Source of the DNA: an uncultured Bacteroidales bacterium
Lineage (GTDB): Bacteria; Bacteroidota; Bacteroidia; Bacteroidales; FEN-979
NCBI GenBank assembly: GCA_903885595.1
Contig: CAISJJ010000435.1
Span: 1 to 51,744, forward strand
Length of the DNA: 51,744 nt
Direction of reading: 5' to 3'
Below are positions 1 through 8,789 of the stretch, in pieces (within the stretch, counting starts at the first letter, position 1; the number at the start of each line of letters is the position of its first letter). A program made the translations under genes and the position numbers. A model generated the notes under the pieces. It was not told the origin of the DNA. It saw only the letters and a program-made list of their open reading frames with translations, and ran no database searches.

Positions 1-2
1 AG

Positions 3-1874
3 CCCGCCTTATCCCAGGAACAGATCCTCTCAAATCAAATTTTACTAGATTCCATTAAGAAAAGCAGAGACTCAACACAGGTATCTTTTTTTTACAGTGA
101 TTTTGAAAAAATGGGGCTGCTCAGGTTACACCCCAACGACACTGCAATGACCGGATTCCAGAATTACGACCCTCTCTACAAAAATGACAGGTTCTATGCC
201 ACACTCGGAAACATAGGCCAGAATTACCGTTCATTGAACCCCCTCCCCTTTAGCCATGAAAGCGGGTTCGATTATGGCATCCATACTTTTGACAAATATC
301 TCTATCAAAATGATAGCGTTAAATATTATAAAGTGGTTAAAACGTATACTGAACTAACCTACAACCAGGGGGCTAAGAAGGAACAGAATTTCCATGCCAT
401 TTTCAGCCGGAATATTTATCGTAGTTTCAACCTGGGTTTCGATTTACGGGTAATGAGCGCACCGGGTGCCTATACCCGGCAAAGGGCAAACCACATCAAT
501 TTCGTACTTACTTCCCAGTTCATTACAAAAAACAGACGATATGGTATCATTGCCAATTTCACTATCAACCGACTGAAAAATTATGAAAACGGAGGGATTA
601 AATATGACAGTTTATTCGAACAAAACATTGAAACGAACCGGGCTGTTATTCCTGTGAACCTTTCTTTAGCACAAAATCGCATCAGGGAAATTGGTTTCTT
701 TATGAAACATTATTTCGATCTCACCCGTCATCCCCGAAATGAAAAAGATTCCAGCCTTGCGATAAAGAAAAGGATTGAGTTAGGCCGGCTTACCTATTCA
801 TTTCAATACAACCGCCAGATCCAGAATTATATAGATTACCAGCCTGACAGTGGTTTTTATCCCCCGCCGCTCCTGGATTCAGTCCTTACATTCGACTCAC
901 TTACTGTTACCAAAATCATTAATGATGTTGTATGGTCAAACCCAAGTTTCAGACAAGATAAAAAACTGAGAGTTTTTCAGATCAATGCCGGCATCAGGCA
1001 ACAATACTCTGAAGTGTTCCTTCATGGCAAGAAGAACTTTTTCCTTCAATACATTCCGCATGCTGAGATCGATTTCAATCCGTTTTCAAGTCTGAGACTT
1101 CAGGCTCGAGGCGATTATGTGCTGGGCGATTACAATGAGGGCGACTTCAGTCTCAGGGTAAACCTCTCCACCATCCTTGGCAAACAGGAACAAAATGCCG
1201 GAATAATTTCATTGACAGGTAATTATATATACCAGAAACCAGGGTGGTTCTACGAGCACTATCTTGGGAACAGTTATCAATGGGATACTTCCTGGCAAAA
1301 ACAGGGCGTCATTTCCGGCGGTTTTAATTACACCTGGAAATTTCTGGAAACAGGATTTAACATCAGCCGGATAAACAACTTTGTTTACATGGGAGACATA
1401 GGAGAACCCAGGCAAAATACCAGTGAATTTGGGCATGTTTATGTTTACCTAAACGGGAATTTGAGTTTATGGAGATTCAGGATTAAAACGCGATTGGCTT
1501 ACCAGACTGTACAGGGGACCACAGTTTTACGACTTCCCGCTTTTATTGGTAACCTGGCGGTGTACTATACACAACCACTTTTTCATGGGGCAGCTACACT
1601 TCAGCCGGGGTTGAACTTTTTTTACAACACACTTTATTACGCCGACAATTACAACCCGGCTACCCGCACCTTTTACCTGCAGGATCAAAAAGAGATTGGG
1701 AACTACCTCTATATGGATGTTTTTATCAACCTAAAAATTCAACGTGCCCGGTTTTTTGTTTCATACTCACATTTCAATGCCAGTTTTATGGGACGCAGAT
1801 ATTATACCACTCCGTCTTATCCCATGCAGGATGGGGCATTCAAGTTCGGCATTGCCTGGAGGTTTCACGATTAA
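3..1874 (+). CDS. Putative outer-membrane porin, Porin_10 family (5' end outside window)
   Basis: The frame is open from the first complete codon at position 3, so the gene starts upstream and its signal peptide is missing; the ATG at 111 is internal. The region just after it resembles the conserved N-terminal block of the Bacteroidota Porin_10 family (TGFQNYDPLYKNDRFYATLG, then a NIGxxxRSL-like stretch). The rest alternates aromatic and polar residues in many short strands, as in a transmembrane beta-barrel, and ends in an aromatic strand (FKFGIAWRF). It probably sits in the outer membrane; the substrate is unknown. It converges on the flavin oxidoreductase gene. Seen: open frame, family-like block, barrel pattern. 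Inferred: porin activity. Confidence 0.8.
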   Translation, partial: PALSQEQILSNQILLDSIKKSRDSTQVSFFYSDFEKMGLLRLHPNDTAMTGFQNYDPLYKNDRFYATLGNIGQNYRSLNPLPFSHESGFDYGIHTFDKYLYQNDSVKYYKVVKTYTELTYNQGAKKEQNFHAIFSRNIYRSFNLGFDLRVMSAPGAYTRQRANHINFVLTSQFITKNRRYGIIANFTINRLKNYENGGIKYDSLFEQNIETNRAVIPVNLSLAQNRIREIGFFMKHYFDLTRHPRNEKDSSLAIKKRIELGRLTYSFQYNRQIQNYIDYQPDSGFYPPPLLDSVLTFDSLTVTKIINDVVWSNPSFRQDKKLRVFQINAGIRQQYSEVFLHGKKNFFLQYIPHAEIDFNPFSSLRLQARGDYVLGDYNEGDFSLRVNLSTILGKQEQNAGIISLTGNYIYQKPGWFYEHYLGNSYQWDTSWQKQGVISGGFNYTWKFLETGFNISRINNFVYMGDIGEPRQNTSEFGHVYVYLNGNLSLWRFRIKTRLAYQTVQGTTVLRLPAFIGNLAVYYTQPLFHGAATLQPGLNFFYNTLYYADNYNPATRTFYLQDQKEIGNYLYMDVFINLKIQRARFFVSYSHFNASFMGRRYYTTPSYPMQDGAFKFGIAWRFHD

Positions 1875-1932
1875 AATTCCTGCATCCTGGAATACAGAAT
1901 ATTATATAATAACCATGGATCTGGCTTGTAGC

Positions 1933-3156
1933 TCAGGGATTGCCGATCCCCGGTTTGGATTCGAATTCGATACGCCATTTTTCCGGAAGATTCGGCTCGT
2001 GCTGAAAACAGGCCATTTGACCGGAATACATCTTTGCGATGCAGTAATTGGAGCTTTTACATGAAGATCCGGTTATTTCACCAGTTCGCAGTTTGTTGAT
2101 AAACCCGGGATCGTGTATGAGTACCCTGGCCATCTGCACAAAATCAAATCCCTTATCAAGAACATCGTCAATGATTGCCCTTGATTTCAGACCACCAACA
2201 AAAACCAGTGGTAAATGAACAGTTGTCCTGATTTTAAGTGCATCATCAAGAAAATAGGCTTCACTGAATGGTTCCGGCTTAATCAGTAATCCGCCAAAAT
2301 AACGAACTCCAATTTTCATCAACGGATTTTCAATATAATGAGCCATCACTTTTATTGGCATACTGCCCCGCATCACATACATCGGGGCCTTCGAAACAAA
2401 TCCGCCTGATAATACAAGGCCATGCACCCCTTCCGTTTCAAGTAACCGGGCTACCTGAATTGCTTCATTAACCTCACTTCCGCCCCTGAAACCATCTCTC
2501 AGGTTCATTTTGACCACAACTGCCATCGCTGGCGACACATTCTTCAGAACTTCCCTGACAACATCAACCATAAACCGGCTGCGGTTTTCAAAAGAACCTC
2601 CATACTGGTCTGTTCGCTTATTTGTGTAAGGCGAGAGGAACTGGCTGATCAGATAACCATGCCCTGCATGAACCTCTATGGCATCGAAACCTGCATCACT
2701 AACGAATTTTGCAGCCGAACCAAAATCCCGGACAATTTCATTGATTTCAGCCTGTGATATTTTTTTGGGCCACGTAGGACCATACAGGTTAAACCTGCCT
2801 GATGGGGCAAGGCATTTGCCTGAAATCGACTTCTTTGCCATCAGTCCGCAATGACCTATCTGGATTGCCGCCGCTGCACCCTCCCTGTGAATTGATTCGG
2901 TTAAACGTTTCATGGCAGGAATTTCCTCCCGTGTGATTAGTAACTGGTGAGGGAAAGATAGTCCACTCTGCGAAATTGACGCATAAGCGACTGTAGTCAT
3001 GCCAATTCCACCAGCAGCAACTGCAGTATGATACTTAATCAGGTCATCCGACACCTTGTTTTTCTGACACATTCCTTCAAAGGCTGCCGACCGGATCGAA
3101 CGGTTGCGTAATAAAACAGGGCCGAGTCTGGCTTCTGTAAAAAGCTGGTTTTTCAT
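1933..3156 (-). CDS. NADH:flavin oxidoreductase, Old Yellow Enzyme family
   Basis: A 407-residue FMN-binding TIM barrel that should reduce activated C=C bonds or related substrates with NAD(P)H in the cytoplasm. The signature EVHAGHGYLISQFLSP (about 161-176) carries the substrate-binding pair H163/H166, followed by the typical RTDQYGGSFENR stretch. The C-terminal VGGL and QMARVLIHDP motifs form the FMN phosphate site. The length fits a single-domain OYE. Oddity: at 366-383, where multidomain relatives such as 2,4-dienoyl-CoA reductase hold four Fe-S cysteines, only C366, C372 and C383 remain with altered spacing, so a 4Fe-4S cluster is doubtful. It is a lone gene convergent with the porin. 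The physiological substrate cannot be read from the sequence. Confidence 0.88.
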   Translation of the reverse strand: MKNQLFTEARLGPVLLRNRSIRSAAFEGMCQKNKVSDDLIKYHTAVAAGGIGMTTVAYASISQSGLSFPHQLLITREEIPAMKRLTESIHREGAAAAIQIGHCGLMAKKSISGKCLAPSGRFNLYGPTWPKKISQAEINEIVRDFGSAAKFVSDAGFDAIEVHAGHGYLISQFLSPYTNKRTDQYGGSFENRSRFMVDVVREVLKNVSPAMAVVVKMNLRDGFRGGSEVNEAIQVARLLETEGVHGLVLSGGFVSKAPMYVMRGSMPIKVMAHYIENPLMKIGVRYFGGLLIKPEPFSEAYFLDDALKIRTTVHLPLVFVGGLKSRAIIDDVLDKGFDFVQMARVLIHDPGFINKLRTGEITGSSCKSSNYCIAKMYSGQMACFQHEPNLPEKWRIEFESKPGIGNP

Positions 3157-3336
3157 CTGATATAACTAAATTTTTCACTTATAGGCCATGGGGAATCCCT
3201 ACAATTATCATTTACAATTTACCGACACTGGTTCCAGGGAGATTTTATCTATCAATAATTTAATTTCGACGGTCACATAAACCATACGTGTTTAACATTC
3301 AAGGTTTGATTGAACATGATGCTTATGGATATTCCA

Positions 3337-3344
3337 TATATTTG
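3337..3344 (+). promoter_or_regulatory. Bacteroidota -7 box for the D-Ala-D-Ala dipeptidase gene
   Basis: TATATTTG matches TAnnTTTG and lies 56 bases before the start codon. A TTTG at 3305 is too far away to be a normal -33 box. Confidence 0.45.
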
Positions 3345-3400
3345 CCTGCAGCTTCAGTGCCCGACGAAAGTAGGCACTTTCAACAGAAAATAAAAGATCT

Positions 3401-4099
3401 ATGAAAAAAATAATTGCAATACTCCTGGTCATTTCGTTTATTCCACTGCTAGGATTTTCACAGGCAGGAAAACAAAATCCCTACCATTTAAACATAATCA
3501 GCAACGTTGCAGCCTATAACATTGAATGCAGCAAGAACAAGCAAAACCAGTTGGTCGATCTTGAAAAGGCAATCCCGTCCATCAGGCTTGACATACGCTA
3601 TGCAACAGATAATAATTTTACTCATAAACAGGTTTATTCGTCAGCAAGGGCCTTCCTGCGGGAACCGGCAGCCAAGGCGTTGGCAAAAGTGCAACAAGAC
3701 CTGGCAAAAAGAGGACTGGGGCTGAAAGTTTTCGATGCCTATCGTCCCTATTCCGCAACACTTATATTTTATGATCTTATCAAAGACACCCTGTTTGTTG
3801 CTTCTCCGGTCAAGGGTTCGAGACATAACCGGGGATGTGCGGTCGATGTTACGCTGATTGATCTGAAGACCATGAGTGAGTTGGCGATGCCTACTCCTTT
3901 CGATGATTTTACTGTTAAGGCAGGCACTACTTACGAAGACTTGCCTGCAGTGGCAAAAGAAAACCGGGCTATTCTTATCGATGCGATGAAGAAGCAGGGT
4001 TTTGATGTATTTGCTTCTGAATGGTGGCACTTCGATTTCAAGGGATGGGAATCATATACCCTGATGGATATCTCATTTGAAGAGTTACCGACACCCTGA
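3401..4099 (+). CDS. ddpX: D-alanyl-D-alanine dipeptidase (VanX/DdpX family, peptidase M15D)
   Basis: This exported zinc dipeptidase should hydrolyse D-Ala-D-Ala released during peptidoglycan turnover. Residues 1-20 form a signal peptide ending near FSQA. The family motifs are complete: YRP with the transition-state arginine R115, SRHNRGCAVD carrying the zinc ligands H142 and D149, and EWWH with catalytic E207 and zinc ligand H210. The length (232) is normal. Its stop codon lies inside the CACCCTGACAGGG hairpin word shared with another convergent gap. There is no vanH/vanA neighbour, so a role in cell-wall recycling is more likely than glycopeptide resistance. The family call is secure; the role is inferred. 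Confidence 0.92.
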   Translation: MKKIIAILLVISFIPLLGFSQAGKQNPYHLNIISNVAAYNIECSKNKQNQLVDLEKAIPSIRLDIRYATDNNFTHKQVYSSARAFLREPAAKALAKVQQDLAKRGLGLKVFDAYRPYSATLIFYDLIKDTLFVASPVKGSRHNRGCAVDVTLIDLKTMSELAMPTPFDDFTVKAGTTYEDLPAVAKENRAILIDAMKKQGFDVFASEWWHFDFKGWESYTLMDISFEELPTP

Positions 4100-4113
4100 C
4101 AGGGGGGGTGTCA
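4090..4113. terminator. Convergent hairpin with CACCCTGACAGGG word
   Basis: GACACC and GGTGTC arms enclose CACCCTGACAGGG (4092-4104) between the ends of ddpX and the djlA-like gene. The ddpX stop codon (4097-4099) is part of the word. The same 13 bases occur at 21256-21268, also between convergent genes. There is no clear T-tract, so a terminator role is inferred from position. Confidence 0.5.
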
Positions 4114-5046
4114 GTTTATGCCACGTTGTTTTTTTATTTCCTCATAGGCAGCGCTAACTTTCTGAAATTTTTCAGTGGCAGATTTTTTAATGTCATCGCC
4201 GAGATGTGCAACTTTATCAGGATGATGTTTTTTGGCCATATCCCGATAGGCTTTTTTCACCTCATCGTCGGTAGCATTAGAGGAGATTTCCAGCACATCA
4301 TAAGCCCAGCCGGTATTTTTTATAAACATGGCCTTGATTGATGTAAAATCAGCAGATGAAACACCCATGAAACCTGCGACAGTCGAAATCATGTCAACCT
4401 CATCGGGGTGATACAATCCGTCGGAAGCGGCTATACCAAACAAGTAGTTAACCAACTGTAGTTTAACAGGATAATCAGTAAATTGTCCTACCTGCACACT
4501 TACATCCTGAACATTGATGTCTTGTTTTAAAATCTCCTGTAGCATCTTTATCAACCGGGCTCCCTCATCGCTGCCAAATTGCATGACGAAAAAGTTACGA
4601 ACGAATTCGAGCTCGGATTTTACAATCTTCTGATCTGCTTTCATGACAGCAGCTGAAAGTACGAGCAGGCTCATGGCGAAATCACCCCTTTGGGTTCCCT
4701 GGTAGGAATATTTCCCTGTATTCATCCCATCGAACATAGAGCCCAGGGCAACTCCGAGAATTGCGCCGATAGGTCCTCCAAATACCCATCCCAAACCACC
4801 GCCGATCCACTTCGCATATCCTGATTTACGCCGGTCTCCATTGTTTGACGAAGTCCCTCTGCCTGGTCCGGCAGGATCCTGAGCTCCATTACTGCTCCCC
4901 GACGAACTGTTGCCGGAAAAACCTGATCGGGGATCACCCTGACTCCTGGTTTGTGAACCCTGGTCAGCCGGTTTTTTACGCATACTGAAAACAGCATATA
5001 TTACAACGCCCAAAATTACAATTACGATTATTTCACCTATGCCCAT
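4111..5046 (-). CDS. djlA: DjlA-like membrane co-chaperone with TerB and J domains
   Basis: This 311-residue inner-membrane protein has an N-terminal membrane helix (about 3-22), then a Ser/Gly/Asn/Gln-rich linker (25-75), and a Gly-rich hydrophobic stretch (about 82-108) resembling that of DjlA. A TerB-like helical domain follows (about 117-235), then a C-terminal J domain (about 245-311) with the essential HPD tripeptide in KKHHPDKV. It should recruit DnaK and stimulate its ATPase at the membrane. The domain order matches E. coli DjlA, but the polar linker is longer. The gene is convergent with ddpX, and a tandem array starts just upstream of its start codon. Client proteins are unknown. 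Confidence 0.82.
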   Translation of the reverse strand: MGIGEIIVIVILGVVIYAVFSMRKKPADQGSQTRSQGDPRSGFSGNSSSGSSNGAQDPAGPGRGTSSNNGDRRKSGYAKWIGGGLGWVFGGPIGAILGVALGSMFDGMNTGKYSYQGTQRGDFAMSLLVLSAAVMKADQKIVKSELEFVRNFFVMQFGSDEGARLIKMLQEILKQDINVQDVSVQVGQFTDYPVKLQLVNYLFGIAASDGLYHPDEVDMISTVAGFMGVSSADFTSIKAMFIKNTGWAYDVLEISSNATDDEVKKAYRDMAKKHHPDKVAHLGDDIKKSATEKFQKVSAAYEEIKKQRGIN

Positions 5047-5054
5047 ATGGTATT

Positions 5055-5096
5055 TACGAATGACGAATTACGAATTACGAATTACTATTTACGATT
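5055..5096. repeat. Tandem array, 7-bp unit (6 units)
   Basis: Six units in strict 7-bp phase: TACGAAT, GACGAAT, TACGAAT twice, TACTATT, TACGATT. It begins 9 bases upstream of the djlA-like start codon. TTACGAA/T words recur at 33337 and 36059, and the GACGAAT word recurs, reverse-complemented, at 14638. Confidence 0.9.
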
Positions 5097-5115
5097 TGTG
5101 TTTATAAAGAACATT

Positions 5116-5147
5116 TTCAAATCTTCAAATCTTCAAATCTTCAAATT
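5116..5147. repeat. Tandem array, 8-bp unit TTCAAATC (4 units)
   Basis: TTCAAATC three times plus TTCAAATT, directly abutting the stop codon of the saccharopine dehydrogenase gene (5148-5150). The reverse complement GATTTGAA is the core word at 14482 and 44914. Confidence 0.9.
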
Positions 5148-6578
5148 TCACGGCTCGATCATTTCGGAAACCGGTAGTCCAAATTCTTCGACCATTTTAA
5201 TTCCCATAGTCTCCAGTTGGTCAAGTACCGGATTGTAGATTTCAGGAATGACGGGAACGTGGACCCCTTTCACATTGATTTGTCCGCCTAAGATCATCTC
5301 AACTCCAATGGCTGCAGGCAGGGCAACTGTCCGGGCAATCGATGTATCAGTGGCCAGCGTTCCAAAATCAAGCATCCTGGAACGGATGACCTCCTTACGG
5401 CCGTCGGAATAGGCAGCCAGGAATGTGTGTTGCATCGCGACCATATCCCGCTCAGTTTGGCCAAGGCTCATTTTTTCAATCATCAGGTCAGAGGTAACCT
5501 CAAAAGTTGAATCCAATGCACGGTTCATGGGAGACTGATCGAACAATCCAAGCCAGTCCATAGCCTGAAGGGCATATGAATGTTCAGGTATCCCCAGAAA
5601 ATGAGCAACCATTAGCAGGATATTGTTTTCCGGTAAATCAGTTTCCGAAGAAGAAAGTCCTTTCCGGGTACCATATGACGTTTGCTCAGTGCCCTGCGTT
5701 TTGTGCGATGAGCCCTGTGCCAGCTGCCCGGCAATTTGACGGACCACCATGCCGGCATAAGTCATGTCTGACATATCGAATTTATCAGGAGAAATCAGGT
5801 TGAGTTGTTTCATAGCATCGAGTGTCTCACACCATCCGGGGTAGCGGAATGTTCCCCTGAACATGGTCATGGCTTCCGGAATGCCATAGATTTCCTTGTA
5901 CGCAAGGGAATCGCGGTTTGGATAGACTTCAAGGTTTCCAACATCCGGAAAATTAACCCTGAAAGGCTTTTTAAACAAGTCGCGGGTCGGTAACTCCACC
6001 ACCTTTCCATGCTGCAGATAAACGGCATCATTGTTACCGGCAAGTACCACTCCTTTCGGGCTCCATGAAAACTTATATTTAAAAGGGTTGTTCGCTGCTT
6101 CAGGTGCCGGAAGGGCGCCACAAATCGAATAAAACTCAAGAATCGCCCCTTCGCGTTCGTGCACATTGTCGATGATCCGCATGGCCGACATATGATCGAT
6201 TCCGGGATCGAGTCCCATTTCGTTCAACAGAATAATACCGGCCGCTTTTGCGGCAGCATCCAGTTCACGCATCTCCGGTTTCACGTAGGATGTGGTCACC
6301 ATATTCTTTTTGTGAGCAACGCAATACCTGGCTACCATTACATGAAAAACATATGGAAGCAGGCTCACGGTAAGATCATGGCCGGCTATCATCAGGCTGA
6401 GCGAGGTTTCATCATTTGCATCCCAGAACAATGATACACCATTTATGTTTCCGGCAATCATCTTCTCAGAACGATCAGGTGTATTAGAGGCAACGGTTAC
6501 GCGATAGCCCTTTGACAGTAAATACTGGATGATAGGTTTGGCAACGAGTCCGGAGCCGAGGATGAGGATTTTTTTCAT
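5148..6578 (-). CDS. Saccharopine dehydrogenase, glutamate-forming (SDH half of LKR/SDH)
   Basis: It oxidises saccharopine to glutamate and alpha-aminoadipate semialdehyde, the second step of lysine breakdown by the saccharopine route. The frame is open up to 6713, but I place the start at the ATG at 6578, giving MKKILILGSGLVAKPIIQYL, an NAD(P) Rossmann fold starting with GSGLVA. A longer start would run into the upstream LKR gene, whose stop ends 4 bases away. It is 476 residues long and resembles the C-terminal half of animal and plant AASS (VTTSYV, NEMGLDPGIDHM, APEAANNPFKYKFSWSP). A Ser/Thr/Gly-rich stretch near residues 285-310 looks like an inserted loop. An 8-bp array begins at its stop codon. 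Confidence 0.9.
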   Translation of the reverse strand: MKKILILGSGLVAKPIIQYLLSKGYRVTVASNTPDRSEKMIAGNINGVSLFWDANDETSLSLMIAGHDLTVSLLPYVFHVMVARYCVAHKKNMVTTSYVKPEMRELDAAAKAAGIILLNEMGLDPGIDHMSAMRIIDNVHEREGAILEFYSICGALPAPEAANNPFKYKFSWSPKGVVLAGNNDAVYLQHGKVVELPTRDLFKKPFRVNFPDVGNLEVYPNRDSLAYKEIYGIPEAMTMFRGTFRYPGWCETLDAMKQLNLISPDKFDMSDMTYAGMVVRQIAGQLAQGSSHKTQGTEQTSYGTRKGLSSSETDLPENNILLMVAHFLGIPEHSYALQAMDWLGLFDQSPMNRALDSTFEVTSDLMIEKMSLGQTERDMVAMQHTFLAAYSDGRKEVIRSRMLDFGTLATDTSIARTVALPAAIGVEMILGGQINVKGVHVPVIPEIYNPVLDQLETMGIKMVEEFGLPVSEMIEP

Positions 6579-6582
6579 TTCG

Positions 6583-7893
6583 TTACTTTTTGATAAATTC
6601 TTCAAGGTATTTATAATCCGGTGTAAGTTCACCTTTATGAAGAATAAGCGCTTTTTTAATTGGTTTAGGCAGGTCGAGATCGTCAAAGTGTTCTTCAAAA
6701 TCAGCATCAGCAATCGGTTTCACAAAGTTAACCAGGACATCAGCAAATCCATCCGATGAATCGCGTGGCAATTCAGCCGGCAGAATGTCCACCGCCATTA
6801 CGAGCATTCCATGACCTTTGTGCCCCATTGTGATGTCTTCGGTCTCCGGGTTATAGATATAGATGGGATCATCGATTTCTGTGGGCTTGAGGGTACATTC
6901 TACCGACCCCTCTACATCGCAGCTGATATCACCGATCACTTTAATCCTGGGATTTCCTTTGGCAAAAAGTTTTTTCAGATAATCTTTGGTTACGATCCGT
7001 GGATATCGCTTATCCCAATAAACACAGTTTATCAGCATGGAAAGATACGGAATGTATTTTTCGAACTTACTGCGGTAATTTTGGGGATTTGCATAGTAGT
7101 CGTGGAGCTCAAAAGGCTCGTCTTCAATATGTTCAACCAGATCCTCCTCTTTAAATATGACCTTATAGACAATGTTATCGGGTAGTTTTTTCCTCCTGTG
7201 CAAATCAAGCAATTTCTCCGGAGAGATTTCTTTAACAGGCAGTAAGCCGATGATTTCCTGAGCTCCCTGTGAAACATTACCATAGCCCGTAAATCCGATG
7301 ACAAAGGGTCGTAATTTGTGAGGTATTCCATTTTCGGCAATAAGTTGCCCTATAGCAGAAATATCATCCCTGGCTTCAAAGAGGGAATGGTAATGATGGG
7401 CCTGCTTAAGCCTGACAAGGTTTGAACTGTAACCTTCTTCTTTGAGCCTTAATCCCAAAGCCCACAGGGAATTGATCATTCCTGCCATGCCTGCATATCT
7501 GCCGAAAAAAATGAGTCGTTTTCCCTGCTCATCAACTACTTTTTCGTATTCGATCAGGTTACATTTCAATTCCATCATCCGGCGGAGCATATCCATGTTG
7601 TAAGGTTGGCCTTTAACGACATGGGCAAAGAAAACATAGGTCTTCTCCTGTTCGAAAAATGACTCTGGCATCTCTTTTACTCCGAAAATCACTGAGCACT
7701 TTTTAAGATCCTTTGCAATTTTTGCACCGGCATGAATGTATTCTTCATCTGTAAATACTCTTTTGTCGGAGGTTTGAACAATGATGTCCAGTTTCTTCTG
7801 TTTCACCAGTCGGGCCACATGCTTTGGGGTCAGGGGAGCCCTTCGTTCAAGTTTATACTTATCCTCGTGCCGGATGCCAATAAAATTGCTCAT
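6583..7893 (-). CDS. Lysine-ketoglutarate reductase-like protein (LKR half of LKR/SDH)
   Basis: A 436-residue protein with the AlaDH/PNT-type N-domain and Rossmann fold of the LKR half of alpha-aminoadipate semialdehyde synthase. It should condense lysine and 2-oxoglutarate to saccharopine. Recognisable blocks are IGIRHEDKYKLERRAPLTPK at the N-terminus, YVFFAHVVKGQPYNM, the GRYAGMAGMINSLWALGLRL stretch, and FTGYGNVSQGAQEI for the nucleotide site. It lies 4 bases upstream of the SDH gene, so the two halves that are fused in eukaryotes are separate, adjacent genes here, probably co-translated. A TACCTTTG box lies at 7916-7923, upstream on this strand. The family is secure; the lysine route is inferred from the pairing. 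Confidence 0.87.
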   Translation of the reverse strand: MSNFIGIRHEDKYKLERRAPLTPKHVARLVKQKKLDIIVQTSDKRVFTDEEYIHAGAKIAKDLKKCSVIFGVKEMPESFFEQEKTYVFFAHVVKGQPYNMDMLRRMMELKCNLIEYEKVVDEQGKRLIFFGRYAGMAGMINSLWALGLRLKEEGYSSNLVRLKQAHHYHSLFEARDDISAIGQLIAENGIPHKLRPFVIGFTGYGNVSQGAQEIIGLLPVKEISPEKLLDLHRRKKLPDNIVYKVIFKEEDLVEHIEDEPFELHDYYANPQNYRSKFEKYIPYLSMLINCVYWDKRYPRIVTKDYLKKLFAKGNPRIKVIGDISCDVEGSVECTLKPTEIDDPIYIYNPETEDITMGHKGHGMLVMAVDILPAELPRDSSDGFADVLVNFVKPIADADFEEHFDDLDLPKPIKKALILHKGELTPDYKYLEEFIKK

Positions 7894-7915
7894 ACATCTG
7901 TTAGTTTTGGAACAG

Positions 7916-7923
7916 CAAAGGTA
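7916..7923 (-). promoter_or_regulatory. -7 box for the LKR/SDH operon
   Basis: TACCTTTG on the minus strand matches TAnnTTTG, 22 bases upstream of the LKR start. It is back to back with the divergent box at 7947. Confidence 0.55.
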
Positions 7924-7946
7924 GGAAAAGGGATTGTTTTTTTCCT

Positions 7947-7954
7947 TATTTTTG
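7947..7954 (+). promoter_or_regulatory. -7 box for the DUF4476 gene
   Basis: TATTTTTG matches TAnnTTTG, 24 bases before the start at 7979. No -33 TTTG is seen at the usual distance. Confidence 0.5.
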
Positions 7955-7978
7955 ACTCCAAATTAAATCATTCGCCTT

Positions 7979-8731
7979 ATGAAAACAACCTTTCGTTTTT
8001 ACCTGGTACTGATGTTGGTTTTTCTGTACCAAAGCTCGTTAGCACAGTTCGCCAATGTAATTGTGTTTGCACCCAACGGCGAAAAATTCACGCTGTCAGT
8101 CGGTGGTACAATCAGGAACAGTGAGCCGGAAGCCAGGGTTGAAGCCGATGTCCCGGGTGGGCCGAGCTTTAAAATCAAAGTTACTTTCAATGACCCTTCG
8201 ATCAAGGAAATCAGTAAAATGGTTTTTAACAAACCAAATCACACTTTCTACTTTAAAGTTGATAAAAATCAAAAGGGAGCCTATGTCCTCGAATCCACAT
8301 CATCTGAATGGTCCAATGAGACCGGCGCAAAGAAGGATACACCACCGCCTCCTCCTCCGCCAATAGATCAGGAATCAAAAACCGCCAAAGAAACAGTGAA
8401 AAATGAACCTGCAAAGGTTTCAGGAGAAAAAGGTTGTACTGATCCAATGTCACAGCCTGATTTTCTGGCTTCGTTAATATCTGTTTCTGCACCACCCTAT
8501 GATCCCCCAAAACTTTCAGCAGCGAAAAAACTTGCTACCGAACATTGCCTGACCACAACACAGGTGATAGAGGTGTTGTATGTATTTGATTACGAATCAA
8601 CCAGGCTGAATTTTGCCAAATTTGCCTATGATCATACATTTGACCCCACCAATTACAGTGATGTTTCAGAAGCGCTGAACAGCGCTAAATCCAAGAAGGA
8701 CCTTGAAGCCTACATCAACTCTAAAAAATAG
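7979..8731 (+). CDS. Exported DUF4476 domain protein
   Basis: This 250-residue protein has a signal peptide (1-22, ending SSLAQ). A beta-rich N-terminal domain (about 23-110) is followed by a proline run and charged linker (about 118-150). The C-terminal DUF4476 domain (about 155-245) contains the typical FDYESTRLNFAKFAYD stretch. This architecture is common in Bacteroidota exported proteins of unknown function; the conserved domain is probably a small helical bundle. It is probably periplasmic or surface exposed. It is monocistronic, transcribed divergently from the LKR gene. I cannot assign a function. Confidence 0.8.
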   Translation: MKTTFRFYLVLMLVFLYQSSLAQFANVIVFAPNGEKFTLSVGGTIRNSEPEARVEADVPGGPSFKIKVTFNDPSIKEISKMVFNKPNHTFYFKVDKNQKGAYVLESTSSEWSNETGAKKDTPPPPPPPIDQESKTAKETVKNEPAKVSGEKGCTDPMSQPDFLASLISVSAPPYDPPKLSAAKKLATEHCLTTTQVIEVLYVFDYESTRLNFAKFAYDHTFDPTNYSDVSEALNSAKSKKDLEAYINSKK

Positions 8732-8789
8732 TATATTGAGAGAAATACCTTTACACCGGAGTTAATTTACTTCGGTTGACGATCATTTT

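Noticed and set aside
3401-4099. Vancomycin-resistance gene vanX
   Set aside because: Only the dipeptidase is present; without vanH and vanA a cell-wall recycling role is far more likely in a Gram-negative.
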